Translations under genes and position numbers: made by a program | Notes under the pieces: generated by a model | What the model saw: the letters and a program-made list of their open reading frames with translations, nothing else | Databases searched by the model: none | What the model was told of the DNA's origin: nothing | Shown here: in pieces, positions 7,142-15,826 of the stretch | Position numbering within the stretch: the stretch's first letter is position 1 | Layout: the number at the start of each line of letters is the position of its first letter | Source: an uncultured Prevotella sp. | GTDB lineage: Bacteria; Bacteroidota; Bacteroidia; Bacteroidales; Bacteroidaceae | Length of the DNA stretch: 24,736 nt | Direction: 5' to 3' | Assembly (NCBI GenBank): GCA_900548745.1 | Contig: URLQ01000029.1 | Location: 1 to 24,736 of the forward strand

Positions 7142-7276
7142 ATGCAAAGAAATAGCATGAACATATTATCGAAGGTCACAATTTGGGGTAACAAACGCCC
7201 TGAATCTGTACTGTGTGTTCATGTCTTTGGCATTGAACCTTGTATTATAAATACTTTCCAACGAAGAACATAGCAT
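7142..7276 (+). CDS. Possible small protein (44 aa)
   Basis: ATG at 7142 opens MQRNSMNILSKVTIWGNKRP, followed by a Cys- and Val-rich segment and ending NTFQRRT. It sits behind a -7 box (7103-7110) and before a strong terminator (7317-7360), so promoter, frame and terminator make a self-contained unit of about 245 bases. The composition looks like protein (IWGNKRPESVLCVHVFG), but no family is recognised. The transcript could equally be a non-coding RNA or a leader for the phosphoesterase gene, or this may be a gene fragment. Confidence 0.35.
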
Positions 7277-7316
7277 GGTGTAGTTTATTCTACCCCTGAT
7301 TGAAAATATAAACTGA

Positions 7317-7360
7317 ATAGTTGGAGAGTCTTTACCGAACTTTCCAACTATTTTGTTTTT
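7317..7360 (+). terminator. Rho-independent terminator or attenuator
   Basis: A 13-bp stem, ATAGTTGGAGAGT (7317-7329) with ACTTTCCAACTAT (7339-7351) including one G-U pair and a 9-base loop, is followed by TTTTGTTTTT. It ends the short unit that starts near 7117 and lies 109 bases before the first phosphoesterase gene, so it could also attenuate read-through into that operon. Confidence 0.7.
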
Positions 7361-7439
7361 ATACCCATTTGTGACAGTTATCTTACGATGCTTTTCTGTC
7401 ATTTCCGTCTGATGGGTGATTGACAAACAGATTATTAAC

Positions 7440-7453
7440 GTGCAGCGATGCAC
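7440..7453 (+). other. Small GNRA-type hairpin in the phosphoesterase leader
   Basis: GTGCA-GCGA-TGCAC forms a 5-bp stem with a GCGA tetraloop 15 bases before the start codon at 7469. It might influence translation of the first phosphoesterase, but the stem is short and the call is tentative. Confidence 0.25.
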
Positions 7454-7468
7454 ATAAATTGAGAAGAA

Positions 7469-8056
7469 ATGAATTATAAATTTGATGGCAGTAAGGTATT
7501 TTTTACATCTGATACCCACTTTTATCACGGAAATATCATTCGTTTCTGCAACAGACCTTTTGAGGATGTGGAAATGATGAATGAAACGATTATCTCCAAT
7601 TGGAATAATACAGTTGGCTTGGATGATACTGTTTTTCACTTGGGTGATTTCTGTCTGGGCGGTTCAGCTGAATGGACTAAAATTCTTGATAGATTGAATG
7701 GCAAGATATATCTGATTCTCGGCAACCATGATTTAAAGAACTTGAGGCAGGGGTATGTCGATAGGTTTGAGCATGTGACCATGCAGATGCATATAGAAGT
7801 GGATAAACAGAAGATATATTTGAATCACTATCCGTTTCTGTGCTTTGATGGCGGCTATAAAGATGTATGGCAACTGTTCGGCCATGTGCATACGAGGAAG
7901 AATAACACTGGAATTGATGCAGCCCGGCTTCAGTATCTCTATCCTACACAATATGACGTAGGTGTTGAAAACAACAACTTTATGCCGGTTTCATTTGCAC
8001 AGATGAAGATAATTATTGAAAAACAAGTTGAACAATTAAAAATGAAAGAGCAATGA
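7469..8056 (+). CDS. Calcineurin-like metallophosphoesterase (small)
   Basis: The protein has 195 residues with the full two-metal phosphoesterase signature in order: D15-x-H17 (SDTH) and H20, GD60, GNHD (85-88), H120 (LNHYP) and GHVH (138-141). The fold hydrolyses phosphomonoesters or diesters; the substrate cannot be told from sequence. The short length and the SDTHFYHGNIIRFCNRPF start match a subfamily of small, often phage- or island-borne phosphoesterases. There is no signal peptide, so it is cytoplasmic. Its stop overlaps the next ATG (ATGA, 8053-8056), so the two phosphoesterases are translationally coupled. Confidence 0.9.
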   Translation: MNYKFDGSKVFFTSDTHFYHGNIIRFCNRPFEDVEMMNETIISNWNNTVGLDDTVFHLGDFCLGGSAEWTKILDRLNGKIYLILGNHDLKNLRQGYVDRFEHVTMQMHIEVDKQKIYLNHYPFLCFDGGYKDVWQLFGHVHTRKNNTGIDAARLQYLYPTQYDVGVENNNFMPVSFAQMKIIIEKQVEQLKMKEQ

Positions 8057-8820
8057 AGATACAATACATGAGCGATTTACATCTGGAGTTCAGGGAGAAC
8101 AGCAGATATTTAAAGCATAATGAATTACCTGTTACCGGTGACGTGCTGGTTTTGGCTGGAGATATATTCTATCTTAGGGATAGAATAGCTCCTATGATGA
8201 AATTCTGGAAATGGGCTTCGGATAATTACAGGCAGGTTCTGATTGTTCCCGGCAATCACGAATACTATAATTATTCGGACGTGATGGAACGAGGGCTACA
8301 ATGGAAGTGGATGTTCCGTGAGAATGTAGGGTTCTATCAGAATCAGGTAATCCGTATCGATGATACCGATTTTGTCCTGAGTACGCTATGGTCACGGATT
8401 AACCCGAATGACGAGTATTTCGTGTGGAAAGGTATGAATGACTTTCGCCAAATCAAATTTGACGGAAAATTGCTACAGGTAGAGGAATTCAATCGGATGC
8501 ATGAGACCTGTATTGATTTTATCCGGAAAAGTGTCGAAGAGAGCACGGCTGGTCATATTGTGGTGGTTACTCATCATTTGCCTACTTTGGAGGTGATTGA
8601 TCCACAGCACAAGAACTCCGTACTGAATAGTGCATTTGCTAGCGAATATGGTGATTGGATTGCCAACAGTCGGATAGATATTTGGATTTATGGACATTCA
8701 CATACCAATATAGACACAGAGATTGGTAGTACAAAAGTAATCTGTAATCAGATGGGATATATTTTTGCGAATGAGCACATTGTGAATGGGTTTGATCCGA
8801 AAAAGCATGTTGAAATTTAA
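8053..8820 (+). CDS. Second calcineurin-like metallophosphoesterase
   Basis: The protein has 255 residues. Metal-ligand motifs are all present: D8-x-H10 (SDLHLEF), GD37 (LAGDIFY), GNHEYY (67-72), THH (173-175) and GHSH (214-217). The GNHE and HSHTN forms place it in a different subfamily from its upstream neighbour. It starts on the ATGA overlap with the first phosphoesterase, and the next gene starts 13 bases after its stop, so three genes probably form one operon. Two distinct phosphoesterases made in tandem suggest sequential or complementary dephosphorylation of a nucleic acid or nucleotide, but the substrate is unknown. Confidence 0.9.
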   Translation: MKIQYMSDLHLEFRENSRYLKHNELPVTGDVLVLAGDIFYLRDRIAPMMKFWKWASDNYRQVLIVPGNHEYYNYSDVMERGLQWKWMFRENVGFYQNQVIRIDDTDFVLSTLWSRINPNDEYFVWKGMNDFRQIKFDGKLLQVEEFNRMHETCIDFIRKSVEESTAGHIVVVTHHLPTLEVIDPQHKNSVLNSAFASEYGDWIANSRIDIWIYGHSHTNIDTEIGSTKVICNQMGYIFANEHIVNGFDPKKHVEI

Positions 8821-8833
8821 TGAGCATTAAGCA

Positions 8834-10147
8834 ATGGATGAAAGAATAATAGATAGAAAACTCTTTATTGATTTGGCAAATGAGGTTGGCTTGAACGCTT
8901 CGCATATAGAAGCAATGGGTGAAATGCGTCATTGTGAAATCACAGTTAGCGGCAATATGCTGGAACGTCTAGTTGAAATTCAGCATCAGTTCGAGCAACT
9001 TACCGTAATGGGGGATGATGAATACCGTGGCTTCTACATTGTGGTACCGCGACCCACTCCAGAGGAATGGGGTGATGTCGAGGAACTGATTGCTTCGGGA
9101 GAGTATCAAAGCAAAGAAGCCTTCCTTGCGGACTGGCTTGCGTTCAATCCAACGGAAACGCAGTGGTTTCATGTTACCTCTTATAAATACGAAGAGTTCC
9201 GGTCGATTCGCATTACAGACCGAAAACATGCGCATTTCGTCATAACAAATCGCTCCTCTTGTGCCGACGGAGAATCAGATGACGGATGGTATCAGGATTC
9301 CCTTGCCCGACTTTTCTGCTATTTGCAGAGGCTGGTTGATGTTATTGTTGCAAATCCTGATGGGTTCAACGACTATGTGGCGCACAATCTGCCGTGCCAG
9401 CAACGGATTGGGCGGATTGCACGAAAGGAACTCAATAGGATAGCTCCGAGCTTTAAGATTAATGTGGAAGATCGGGAAACAGCGATAAAGGCTTTGGAGG
9501 ATTCTGCGAAGGAACATTCCGCACTTCATCTGAAGACTATGACCATTCGGCAATATTGCACATATTATCGTATCGCTAACGAGGCTTATGAGGCATACTA
9601 CCGGAAGCGAAGTATTGGAAACCGTCTCTACGAAGAACAACCGAATATCCCGGAAGAACTGCGAGATGTAGTCTATTACAAACGAGTGAAATTCGTAGAT
9701 GTAGATAAACTCTATGACATTGACAGCCCGGAGGATTTTATACGGTTTGCAACAGACCACTATGGCGAGTTGGGGTTTTCGCGCTTGAACATCATTGCAT
9801 CGAAGGTGCCACAGCAGGGTTGGATGATAGTTGTTTCTAATAGCTACTCGGCAAATGTCGAGCTGGCCATTGAGGTTGCCACTGCTCTATATAAGGTCGG
9901 AGTGCCATTATTGATTCGTGATGCCGAGAAACTTTTGAGGATTCTGCGCGAAGAAGATTATGTGCGGTTAATTCCTAATACGTACCATAACTATATGGGT
10001 TATCAGGAAGAAGGTACTGTTTACGAACTGCCGTGGGAATACGAATGCTCAGACGATAGTGAATCGGATTTGACTTTGGAGCAATACAATGCGATTGTTT
10101 CTCTTGCGGAATGGCAGGATGAAGAATTGGTGAAGCCCATCGAGTGA
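8834..10147 (+). CDS. Large hypothetical protein in the phosphoesterase operon
   Basis: The 437 residues match no family I recognise. The N-terminal third is mixed alpha/beta and contains YRGFYIVVPRPTPEEWGDVE near residue 64 and ITDRKHAHFVITNRSS near residue 125. The middle is helical and rich in Tyr (residues about 240-275). The C-terminal third has an alternating pattern (GWMIVVSNSYSANVELAIEV and then IRDAEKLLRILREEDYVRLIP) that could be a small Rossmann-like or BRCT-like domain. There are no membrane segments. It starts 13 bases after the second phosphoesterase and is probably co-transcribed with both, so it may be their substrate-recognition or regulatory partner. Confidence 0.75.
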   Translation: MDERIIDRKLFIDLANEVGLNASHIEAMGEMRHCEITVSGNMLERLVEIQHQFEQLTVMGDDEYRGFYIVVPRPTPEEWGDVEELIASGEYQSKEAFLADWLAFNPTETQWFHVTSYKYEEFRSIRITDRKHAHFVITNRSSCADGESDDGWYQDSLARLFCYLQRLVDVIVANPDGFNDYVAHNLPCQQRIGRIARKELNRIAPSFKINVEDRETAIKALEDSAKEHSALHLKTMTIRQYCTYYRIANEAYEAYYRKRSIGNRLYEEQPNIPEELRDVVYYKRVKFVDVDKLYDIDSPEDFIRFATDHYGELGFSRLNIIASKVPQQGWMIVVSNSYSANVELAIEVATALYKVGVPLLIRDAEKLLRILREEDYVRLIPNTYHNYMGYQEEGTVYELPWEYECSDDSESDLTLEQYNAIVSLAEWQDEELVKPIE

Positions 10148-10278
10148 TGCTTAAATTGAAGAAGCTGGCTTTTATCTTGGAAATAATCATAGATAAAGGT
10201 AGAAGTCTGCTTCTTTGAAATCTCTATTTTGGTAGCAAAATCAGTATTTAATAGTCGTATCTTTTGAATTTGTGATTT

Positions 10279-10290
10279 TTGCGTCCGCAA
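10279..10290. repeat. 12-bp palindrome upstream of hipBA
   Basis: TTGCGTCCGCAA has 5-bp arms around a TC centre. It lies 26 bases before the -7 box of the hipBA promoter, in the -33 region, and could be a regulator site. Confidence 0.35.
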
Positions 10291-10316
10291 TACATCATTA
10301 AATAGATATAAAGTAG

Positions 10317-10335
10317 TATCTTTGCATATTATATG
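10317..10335 (+). promoter_or_regulatory. hipBA promoter -7 box and adjoining palindrome
   Basis: TATCTTTG (10317-10324) is an exact TAnnTTTG box 21 bases before the hipB start. No clear -33 TTTG was found at the usual distance. The next 11 bases, CATATTATATG (10325-10335), form a palindrome over the expected transcription start. HipB proteins usually repress their own operon, so this is a candidate operator. Confidence 0.5.
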
Positions 10336-10345
10336 ATGAGTTAAT

Positions 10346-10666
10346 ATGACAAAGAATACAATGGGAACCAAGTTGCCCCGAAAGTTGGAGCAGAAAATGT
10401 CAGTTGTGGGAGAGCAGATTAAACTGGCTCGCTTGCGCAGGAATTTGAGCGTAGCTCAGGTGGCAGAACGTGCCACCTGTTCTCCGTTGACTGTGTCCCG
10501 AATAGAGAAAGGTGCGCCGACTGTGGCAATCGGAATTTATTTGCGAGTGCTCTATGCTCTGCAACTGGACGATGATATTCTGTGGCTAGCCAAAGAAGAT
10601 AAATTGGGAAAAGCCTTGCAGGATTTGAGTTTGAAGACAAGGGAACGTGCCTCAAAAAAGGAGTAA
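10346..10666 (+). CDS. hipB: HipB-like antitoxin/repressor, XRE-family HTH
   Basis: This 106-residue protein has an HTH_3/XRE domain at about residues 22-72 (IKLARLRRNLSVAQVAERAT, then SPLTVSRIEKGAPTVAIG), with basic N- and C-terminal tails. In known systems HipB binds the operon promoter and holds HipA inactive. It is immediately followed (3-base gap) by a HipA-family kinase, which fixes the identity. A promoter with a palindrome at the start site lies just upstream, which fits autoregulation. The ATG at 10346 fits the promoter; an internal ATG 15 bases later is possible. Confidence 0.85.
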   Translation: MTKNTMGTKLPRKLEQKMSVVGEQIKLARLRRNLSVAQVAERATCSPLTVSRIEKGAPTVAIGIYLRVLYALQLDDDILWLAKEDKLGKALQDLSLKTRERASKKE

Positions 10667-10669
10667 ACG

Positions 10670-11932
10670 ATGAAGATGTTATATGTTTATGCCGATTTTG
10701 ACTGGCTCAACGAGACAGAACTCGTTGGCGAGTTAGGCTATGAATCTCTTCGTGGCTCGGACAGCTATTGCTTTACCTTCAGCGATGAATGGCTGAAGAA
10801 ACACGGAGATTTATTTCTGAGTGATGACCTCAATAATTATCCGGGACAGCAATATACGCAACCGGAGAAAGATATATTCGGATGTTTCTCGGATGCTTTG
10901 CCGGATCGTTGGGGACGAACGCTGTTGTTGCGACGTGAGCAGATTGCTGCGATGGAAGAGGGGCGACCGGTACGGAGACTATCTTCTTTCGATTTTTTGA
11001 CTGGTATCGATGACTTTTCCCGAATGGGTGCTTTCCGTTTCAAGGAGTTAAAAGACGGAGGATTTATAAATGTAAGTGAGTTGTTGAAAATCCCACCTCT
11101 GGCGGATATAAGGGAGTTGATTGCGGCCAGTGCGGAAATTGAGAAAAGTGAAGAGGGGAATGTCCTGCCTGACAGGAAATGGGTTGCCCAACTCGTGCAG
11201 CCCGGTTCTTCATTGGGAGGTGCAAGACCTAAAGCCAGTGTGATAGACACGGATAAAACGCTTTATATAGCCAAGTTCCCTTCTCGCAAGGATGATTATG
11301 ATGCCGGACTTTGGGAGCATTTCAGTCACCTTCTTGCTGCAAAAGCCGGTATAAATGCCGCAAAGACCAAAGTGCTGGCAACAGGAAAGAAATATCACAC
11401 GTTGCTTTCTCAACGCTTCGACAGAACCCAAGAGGGGAAACGGATTCACTTTGCTTCTGCAATGACTTTATTGGGACTCAATGACGGTGACAATGCAACT
11501 ACAGGGCATGGTTATCTGGATATAGTCGATTTCATAATCCAGAACTGCACGAATGTGGAAGAGAATCTGCAGGAACTCTATCGCCGTGTGGCTTTCAATA
11601 TCTGCATTGGTAATAGCGATGATCATTTCCGTAATCATGGTTTTCTTTTGACTGCAAAAGGTTGGACGCTTTCTCCTGCATATGACATGAACCCTACTTT
11701 GAATGAGTATCAGAGTCTGCTTGTCTCATCAACCTCCAATAAGGCAGAACTGGGTATTTTGCTGGATGCTTGCGAAGACTATATGCTAAACCGTACAACA
11801 GCAGAAAAGATTGTTGTTGAGGTAACTGAAGCTATAAAAGGATGGCGAGAATTGGCAACACGATTGGGGATTTCCAAGAGAGAGATGGATATGTTTGCCG
11901 GAGTGTTGGATGAGCGATGTAAGATGGAGTAG
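10670..11932 (+). CDS. hipA: HipA-family serine/threonine kinase toxin
   Basis: The protein has 420 residues, full length for the family. An N-terminal HipA_N-type region (DYLFLSDDL-like segment near 48, FGCFSDALPDRWG 70-82) is followed by the kinase core. The core has a glycine-rich SSLGGARPKA loop (180-189), Lys202 in YIAKFPS, a catalytic loop NSDDHFRNHG (315-324) and a metal-binding YDMNP (338-342). All key residues are present, so it should be active. In E. coli HipA phosphorylates glutamyl-tRNA synthetase and causes dormancy; other HipA homologues have different targets, so the target here is open. It follows hipB by three bases and acts with it as a type II toxin-antitoxin pair within a defence-gene cluster. 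Confidence 0.9.
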   Translation: MKMLYVYADFDWLNETELVGELGYESLRGSDSYCFTFSDEWLKKHGDLFLSDDLNNYPGQQYTQPEKDIFGCFSDALPDRWGRTLLLRREQIAAMEEGRPVRRLSSFDFLTGIDDFSRMGAFRFKELKDGGFINVSELLKIPPLADIRELIAASAEIEKSEEGNVLPDRKWVAQLVQPGSSLGGARPKASVIDTDKTLYIAKFPSRKDDYDAGLWEHFSHLLAAKAGINAAKTKVLATGKKYHTLLSQRFDRTQEGKRIHFASAMTLLGLNDGDNATTGHGYLDIVDFIIQNCTNVEENLQELYRRVAFNICIGNSDDHFRNHGFLLTAKGWTLSPAYDMNPTLNEYQSLLVSSTSNKAELGILLDACEDYMLNRTTAEKIVVEVTEAIKGWRELATRLGISKREMDMFAGVLDERCKME

Positions 11933-11963
11933 TTTCAGTTAGATGAGTTTATAATTGTAATAA

Positions 11964-11971
11964 TGATTTTG
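11964..11971 (+). promoter_or_regulatory. Weak -7-like box before the helicase gene
   Basis: TGATTTTG deviates from TAnnTTTG at one position and lies 37 bases before the helicase start in a very AT-rich 76-base gap. No good -33 element is visible. Confidence 0.25.
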
Positions 11972-12008
11972 CATAACAATAATTTAACATTGTAAAAAGA
12001 TTAAAAAA

Positions 12009-15000
12009 ATGAAACATATATCTGTTCGAGTACCTTGGCACGACAATGGTTGGAATTCGCATGTATGTGCAAATCCTCGTTGTAATACATTCTGTAAACA
12101 ACTACCTAATATTGTCAACTCAAAAGTAGATTGTGAGCAGTTGTCGTGTGGAATCGACTGGTCTAAATTAACTACAAAAGAACGTCCTGCTTGTGCTGGA
12201 GAGAATGGGGGATTCATGAATTACAAGGCTTATGAGCGTGAATTTATTCACATATATGCTTGGAATTCAGACAATCCACATTCTAAGTTATTACCTACAA
12301 AAGTAATGATACCAGCTTATTCAGCTCTTGGAATACCATTCCGTTACTTGAATATGGATGCACAGAAAGACCTTAGCAAGGAGCATCCTGAATTTCGCCC
12401 TGCCGAAAGTGCACCTTTCGGTTCGGCTTGGGTTTATAATCCTGAGCGATTGTATGATGTGCTTAAATGGTTCAGCTCAGAGATAACCGAGGAATCGATA
12501 TGCGTCTTTTATTGTAAGAAAGGCAATCCGATTGACGATGAAGGTTTACGAATGATTGTGGGAATGGGGGATATAGTAAAAAATTGTGGTGTTCAAGACT
12601 ACGAAACAACTGCCGATTATACATATCCCTTATGGGAGATAATGTTCTCTCATTCCATTCGCCCAGACCTGAAAGAATCTCGCGGCTTCATTCTCCCCTA
12701 TAAAGAATATCTGGAGTTGGATGAGAATATATTCCAAGGGAAGGGTCTGTCAAAGATACAGGCTCTTGATGAGATCAAATTATCGCTGGATAAATTTGAC
12801 AGTAGCGGAAAGATATTTGATGAACTATCATATGGTTGTGATTTTATAAGCAATCATTCAATGCTATTGATTCTTGAAGCTGCTCGGCGTTCGTTGGAGG
12901 CAGTAATTCGACATGGCTTGGCTGGCTCAATCGAGGGATGGCAATGTCAACTCAGGTGGATTGATGCCCGTATTGAGCATGTCAAGAAACAAATCACTCC
13001 CTTCCCTTCATTCGCTTCAGCACTTAAAGCGCTGGGAATAGATTATGGCAATCTGATTGAAAGCGACCTGCGAAAAAAAGGATGTGGACCGAAAGACAAT
13101 CCCTGGGGGCATTTTGAAAAGTTGCTAAATAAGGAAATCAAAGTTGATAGTGCTGTTTACAACTCGTCTCTTCCTACGTATCGAATAAGTTGGGAGGGCC
13201 AAACAAGTAATGTACGTGAGCGTCTTATCACTTTATCCAGATTTGAACTTGAATCCGATGTTATTGAGCATTTTATAGATGATGTAGAGTCTGATATACT
13301 AAGCAATCCATACCTCATCAGCGAATGGTGCGCTCGGAATTTTATAGAGAAAGTTTCAACGCGTACAATTGATCTTGGAGCCTTCCCCGACCCAACAATT
13401 CAGGGTGATAATGTTCCAGTGCCTCCGTTCGCAGCGGAGTCCATTTTGGATACTCGACGCCTTAGATCATTAGTCGTTGAAAGGCTTTATTCCGTTCTAA
13501 CAGATGGTGATACCCTTGTGTCAATAAAAGAGATGGAGGACTATCTGCGCGACATAATGACGGAAGAAGACAAAGCTCGCCTCCCGAAAAACATACTTCT
13601 CACACATCGCCAGTTTTTTGAAGTATCCTTCGATTATGTTCCTGATGAGAACCCTACTGCTATCCAACTCAAGGAATATTATCAAATGGAGGAGTTTCTT
13701 CGGAAAGTGCTACGAGAAAGAGCAAAGAGAGATGTTAAGAAGCCTACCGGTGAGGACTGGCTATCCCTCGCTATGTCAGACAAGAATTATGATCCTACAA
13801 ACGAGCGCAGTCAACAGGCTACTGAGCAGCAGGCCAAAGCTCTTGAAATGATGGACAAAAAGCGCCTTTCAGTTCTCACGGGAGGCGCAGGTACCGGTAA
13901 GACTACCGTAGTGAGATCCTTTCTCTGTTCTGACAAGATAAAAGCAGAAGGCGTTCTGCTGCTGGCTCCCACTGGAAAGGCGAGAGTAAGGCTCAGTAAT
14001 ATGGCCGAAAATGTGAGTTCAAAAACCGTAGCTCAGTTTCTTGCCAGTCTCGGCGCCTTCGATTTTGAAAACATGAAACCGCGTCTAACTGAAGACTCGC
14101 GCAAATACTCACGTGCTAAGAATATAATCATTGATGAATGTTCGATGCTAACTACCGACACGTTTCATGCGCTTATTATGTCGCTTGACCTGAAGTTCAT
14201 AAACCGAATAATACTTATCGGAGACCCCTATCAGCTACCTCCGATAGGTCCGGGCAGGGCTTTCTCGGATTTATGCCATTATCTTAATTGTGATGACGCG
14301 GACGCCAATCTGAAATCTGCCATTACCTATCTCCGCACCGTTGTGCGCACAATAGCCAGTGGAGATTCAGATGTCTTGACTTTGGCCTCTTGGTTCAGTG
14401 GAAACAAACCGGAGAAATTTGCCGATGAAATATTTTGGAAAATCGAAAGCAAGAATCTCAAAGGCGATCTTTCAGTTTATTACTGGAACGATGAAAAGGA
14501 TCTGCCTCAAATCCTTAGGGGTGCAATTTGCAAGGAACTCGCTTGTTCCGATGTCGAACTGCCAGAATCCTTGAAGCAAAAAATAGGTATTGACGACTTA
14601 AAATCGCTTGAGTCAGATCCGGCAGCGCTCGAAAATCTTCAGATTCTTGCTCCAGTAATAAATCCCGCATGGGGTACATATCAACTGAATTCCTATCTTC
14701 AGTCATGGGTTGGAAATAATATCAATCGCAAAGGGGATTATCAGGAAATCGGAACCCAGAAGATATATAAGAATGATAAAGTCATTCAACTTCAAAATAT
14801 ATTACGAGAATCCTATCCATCAAAAGAAAAATATCCTCTCTCCAATGGCCAGATAGGCTTTGTTAAGTCTATAAATAAAGGACATATCAATGTTATGTAT
14901 GTTGGCATACCTCATGAAACCTTCGGCTTCAGGGGAGATAAAGGGGAAGACCAGGATGCTGCTATTGAGCTTGCATACGCTATTACAATCCATAAAAGTC

Positions 15001-15605
15001 AGGGCAGCGATTTTGATACGGTTTTTGTGGTATTGCCCAAAACCGGCCGCATTTTAAGTCGTGAGTTGATATATACAGCTCTTACCAGAGCAAAGAAGCG
15101 TGTAGTCCTGCTTGTTCAAGATTCTATTGGTTGGTTGAGAGAATTTACTAAACCACAAGCCTCAGTGCTCGCGCGACGAAATACCAATCTATTTGACTAT
15201 TCCGTTCGAGCCGAACGTCTTAATATTCCTTATGTTGAGGGCCTGATTCATGGAACAGCCAAGAAAGGTCTGTTTGTGCGTAGCAAGTCAGAAGTTGTAA
15301 TTGTAAACCAATTGGTAAATGCTGGGGTGGAATTTGAGTACGAGCAACTACTGGAAGAAAATGGCCACCGATGCATTCCCGACTTTTCCTTTGAAACCCC
15401 ATGGGGTGATAGAATCATCTGGGAACATCTGGGAATGCTTGTCGTTCCGGAATACAAGGCTTCATGGGAGCGTAAACTAAAATTCTACGAGGAAATAGGT
15501 TATACCCTCGGAGAAAATCTTTTCACGACTTGCGATCATGAAAATGGTGCAATAATGACCGAAGAGGTGGAAGACGTCATCAGAAAAATCAAGGAGCAGT
15601 TATGA
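12009..15605 (+). CDS. SF1 (RecD-like) helicase fused to a C-terminal PD-(D/E)xK nuclease
   Basis: The protein has 1198 residues. The first 65 are Cys-rich (C20, C25, C29, C42, C47, C62, after RVPWHDNGW) and may bind zinc. Residues 70-600 match no domain I recognise. The helicase core follows: Walker A GGAGTGKT (625-632), Walker B IIIDECS (706-712), motif III GDPYQLPP (738-745), motif V ITIHKSQGSDFD (992-1003) and motif VI YTALTRAKKRV (1022-1032). The C-terminal domain has nuclease-type residues: E1095 (RSKSEVVI), PD1125 (CIPDFSF), E1139 (WEHLG) and K1156. It should unwind and cut DNA. Its TGA overlaps the ATG of a sacsin-like gene (ATGA, 15602-15605), so the two formed a coupled pair, probably an anti-phage system. 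The partner is now destroyed, so function is doubtful. Confidence 0.85.
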   Translation: MKHISVRVPWHDNGWNSHVCANPRCNTFCKQLPNIVNSKVDCEQLSCGIDWSKLTTKERPACAGENGGFMNYKAYEREFIHIYAWNSDNPHSKLLPTKVMIPAYSALGIPFRYLNMDAQKDLSKEHPEFRPAESAPFGSAWVYNPERLYDVLKWFSSEITEESICVFYCKKGNPIDDEGLRMIVGMGDIVKNCGVQDYETTADYTYPLWEIMFSHSIRPDLKESRGFILPYKEYLELDENIFQGKGLSKIQALDEIKLSLDKFDSSGKIFDELSYGCDFISNHSMLLILEAARRSLEAVIRHGLAGSIEGWQCQLRWIDARIEHVKKQITPFPSFASALKALGIDYGNLIESDLRKKGCGPKDNPWGHFEKLLNKEIKVDSAVYNSSLPTYRISWEGQTSNVRERLITLSRFELESDVIEHFIDDVESDILSNPYLISEWCARNFIEKVSTRTIDLGAFPDPTIQGDNVPVPPFAAESILDTRRLRSLVVERLYSVLTDGDTLVSIKEMEDYLRDIMTEEDKARLPKNILLTHRQFFEVSFDYVPDENPTAIQLKEYYQMEEFLRKVLRERAKRDVKKPTGEDWLSLAMSDKNYDPTNERSQQATEQQAKALEMMDKKRLSVLTGGAGTGKTTVVRSFLCSDKIKAEGVLLLAPTGKARVRLSNMAENVSSKTVAQFLASLGAFDFENMKPRLTEDSRKYSRAKNIIIDECSMLTTDTFHALIMSLDLKFINRIILIGDPYQLPPIGPGRAFSDLCHYLNCDDADANLKSAITYLRTVVRTIASGDSDVLTLASWFSGNKPEKFADEIFWKIESKNLKGDLSVYYWNDEKDLPQILRGAICKELACSDVELPESLKQKIGIDDLKSLESDPAALENLQILAPVINPAWGTYQLNSYLQSWVGNNINRKGDYQEIGTQKIYKNDKVIQLQNILRESYPSKEKYPLSNGQIGFVKSINKGHINVMYVGIPHETFGFRGDKGEDQDAAIELAYAITIHKSQGSDFDTVFVVLPKTGRILSRELIYTALTRAKKRVVLLVQDSIGWLREFTKPQASVLARRNTNLFDYSVRAERLNIPYVEGLIHGTAKKGLFVRSKSEVVIVNQLVNAGVEFEYEQLLEENGHRCIPDFSFETPWGDRIIWEHLGMLVVPEYKASWERKLKFYEEIGYTLGENLFTTCDHENGAIMTEEVEDVIRKIKEQL

Positions 15606-15826
15606 ATCAGGAGGAGGAATTATATTTCAAGGTACTCAGTAAACAAGGTCGGGAGGCTTGGACAATCTTCAAGAATCCTATGTATCGTGGAGCATTGGAA
15701 ATCGCCCAGAATCTTTATAAAGACAAAGCACATTTTGTGTATGAGTTACTTCATAATGCCGATAACCAAGGCGCTACCCATTTCTCAATGAGGACAAAAA
15801 GCCGGAACAAGTTGAATTTGATGTGA
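15602..15826 (+). pseudogene. N-terminal fragment of a sacsin/HSP90-like (Bergerat-fold) ATPase
   Basis: About 60 genuine residues start MNQEEELYFKVLSKQGREAW and reach the Bergerat ATP-binding helix KAHFVYELLHNADNQGAT, the hallmark N-terminus of large sacsin-like/DUF3883-type proteins normally well over 1000 residues long. After GATHF (about 15780) the frame enters foreign sequence (SMRTKSRNKLNLM) and stops at 15826. The rest of the ATPase domain and everything C-terminal is missing. The start codon overlaps the helicase stop, so this was the helicase's operon partner. A deletion removed its body and joined it to the DUF234 fragment that follows. Confidence 0.75.

Noticed and set aside
7166..7639. 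Minus-strand frame of 157 aa across the phosphoesterase start
   Set aside because: It overlaps the SDTH metal motif region of a well-supported plus-strand gene and crosses the terminator; it shows no domain.
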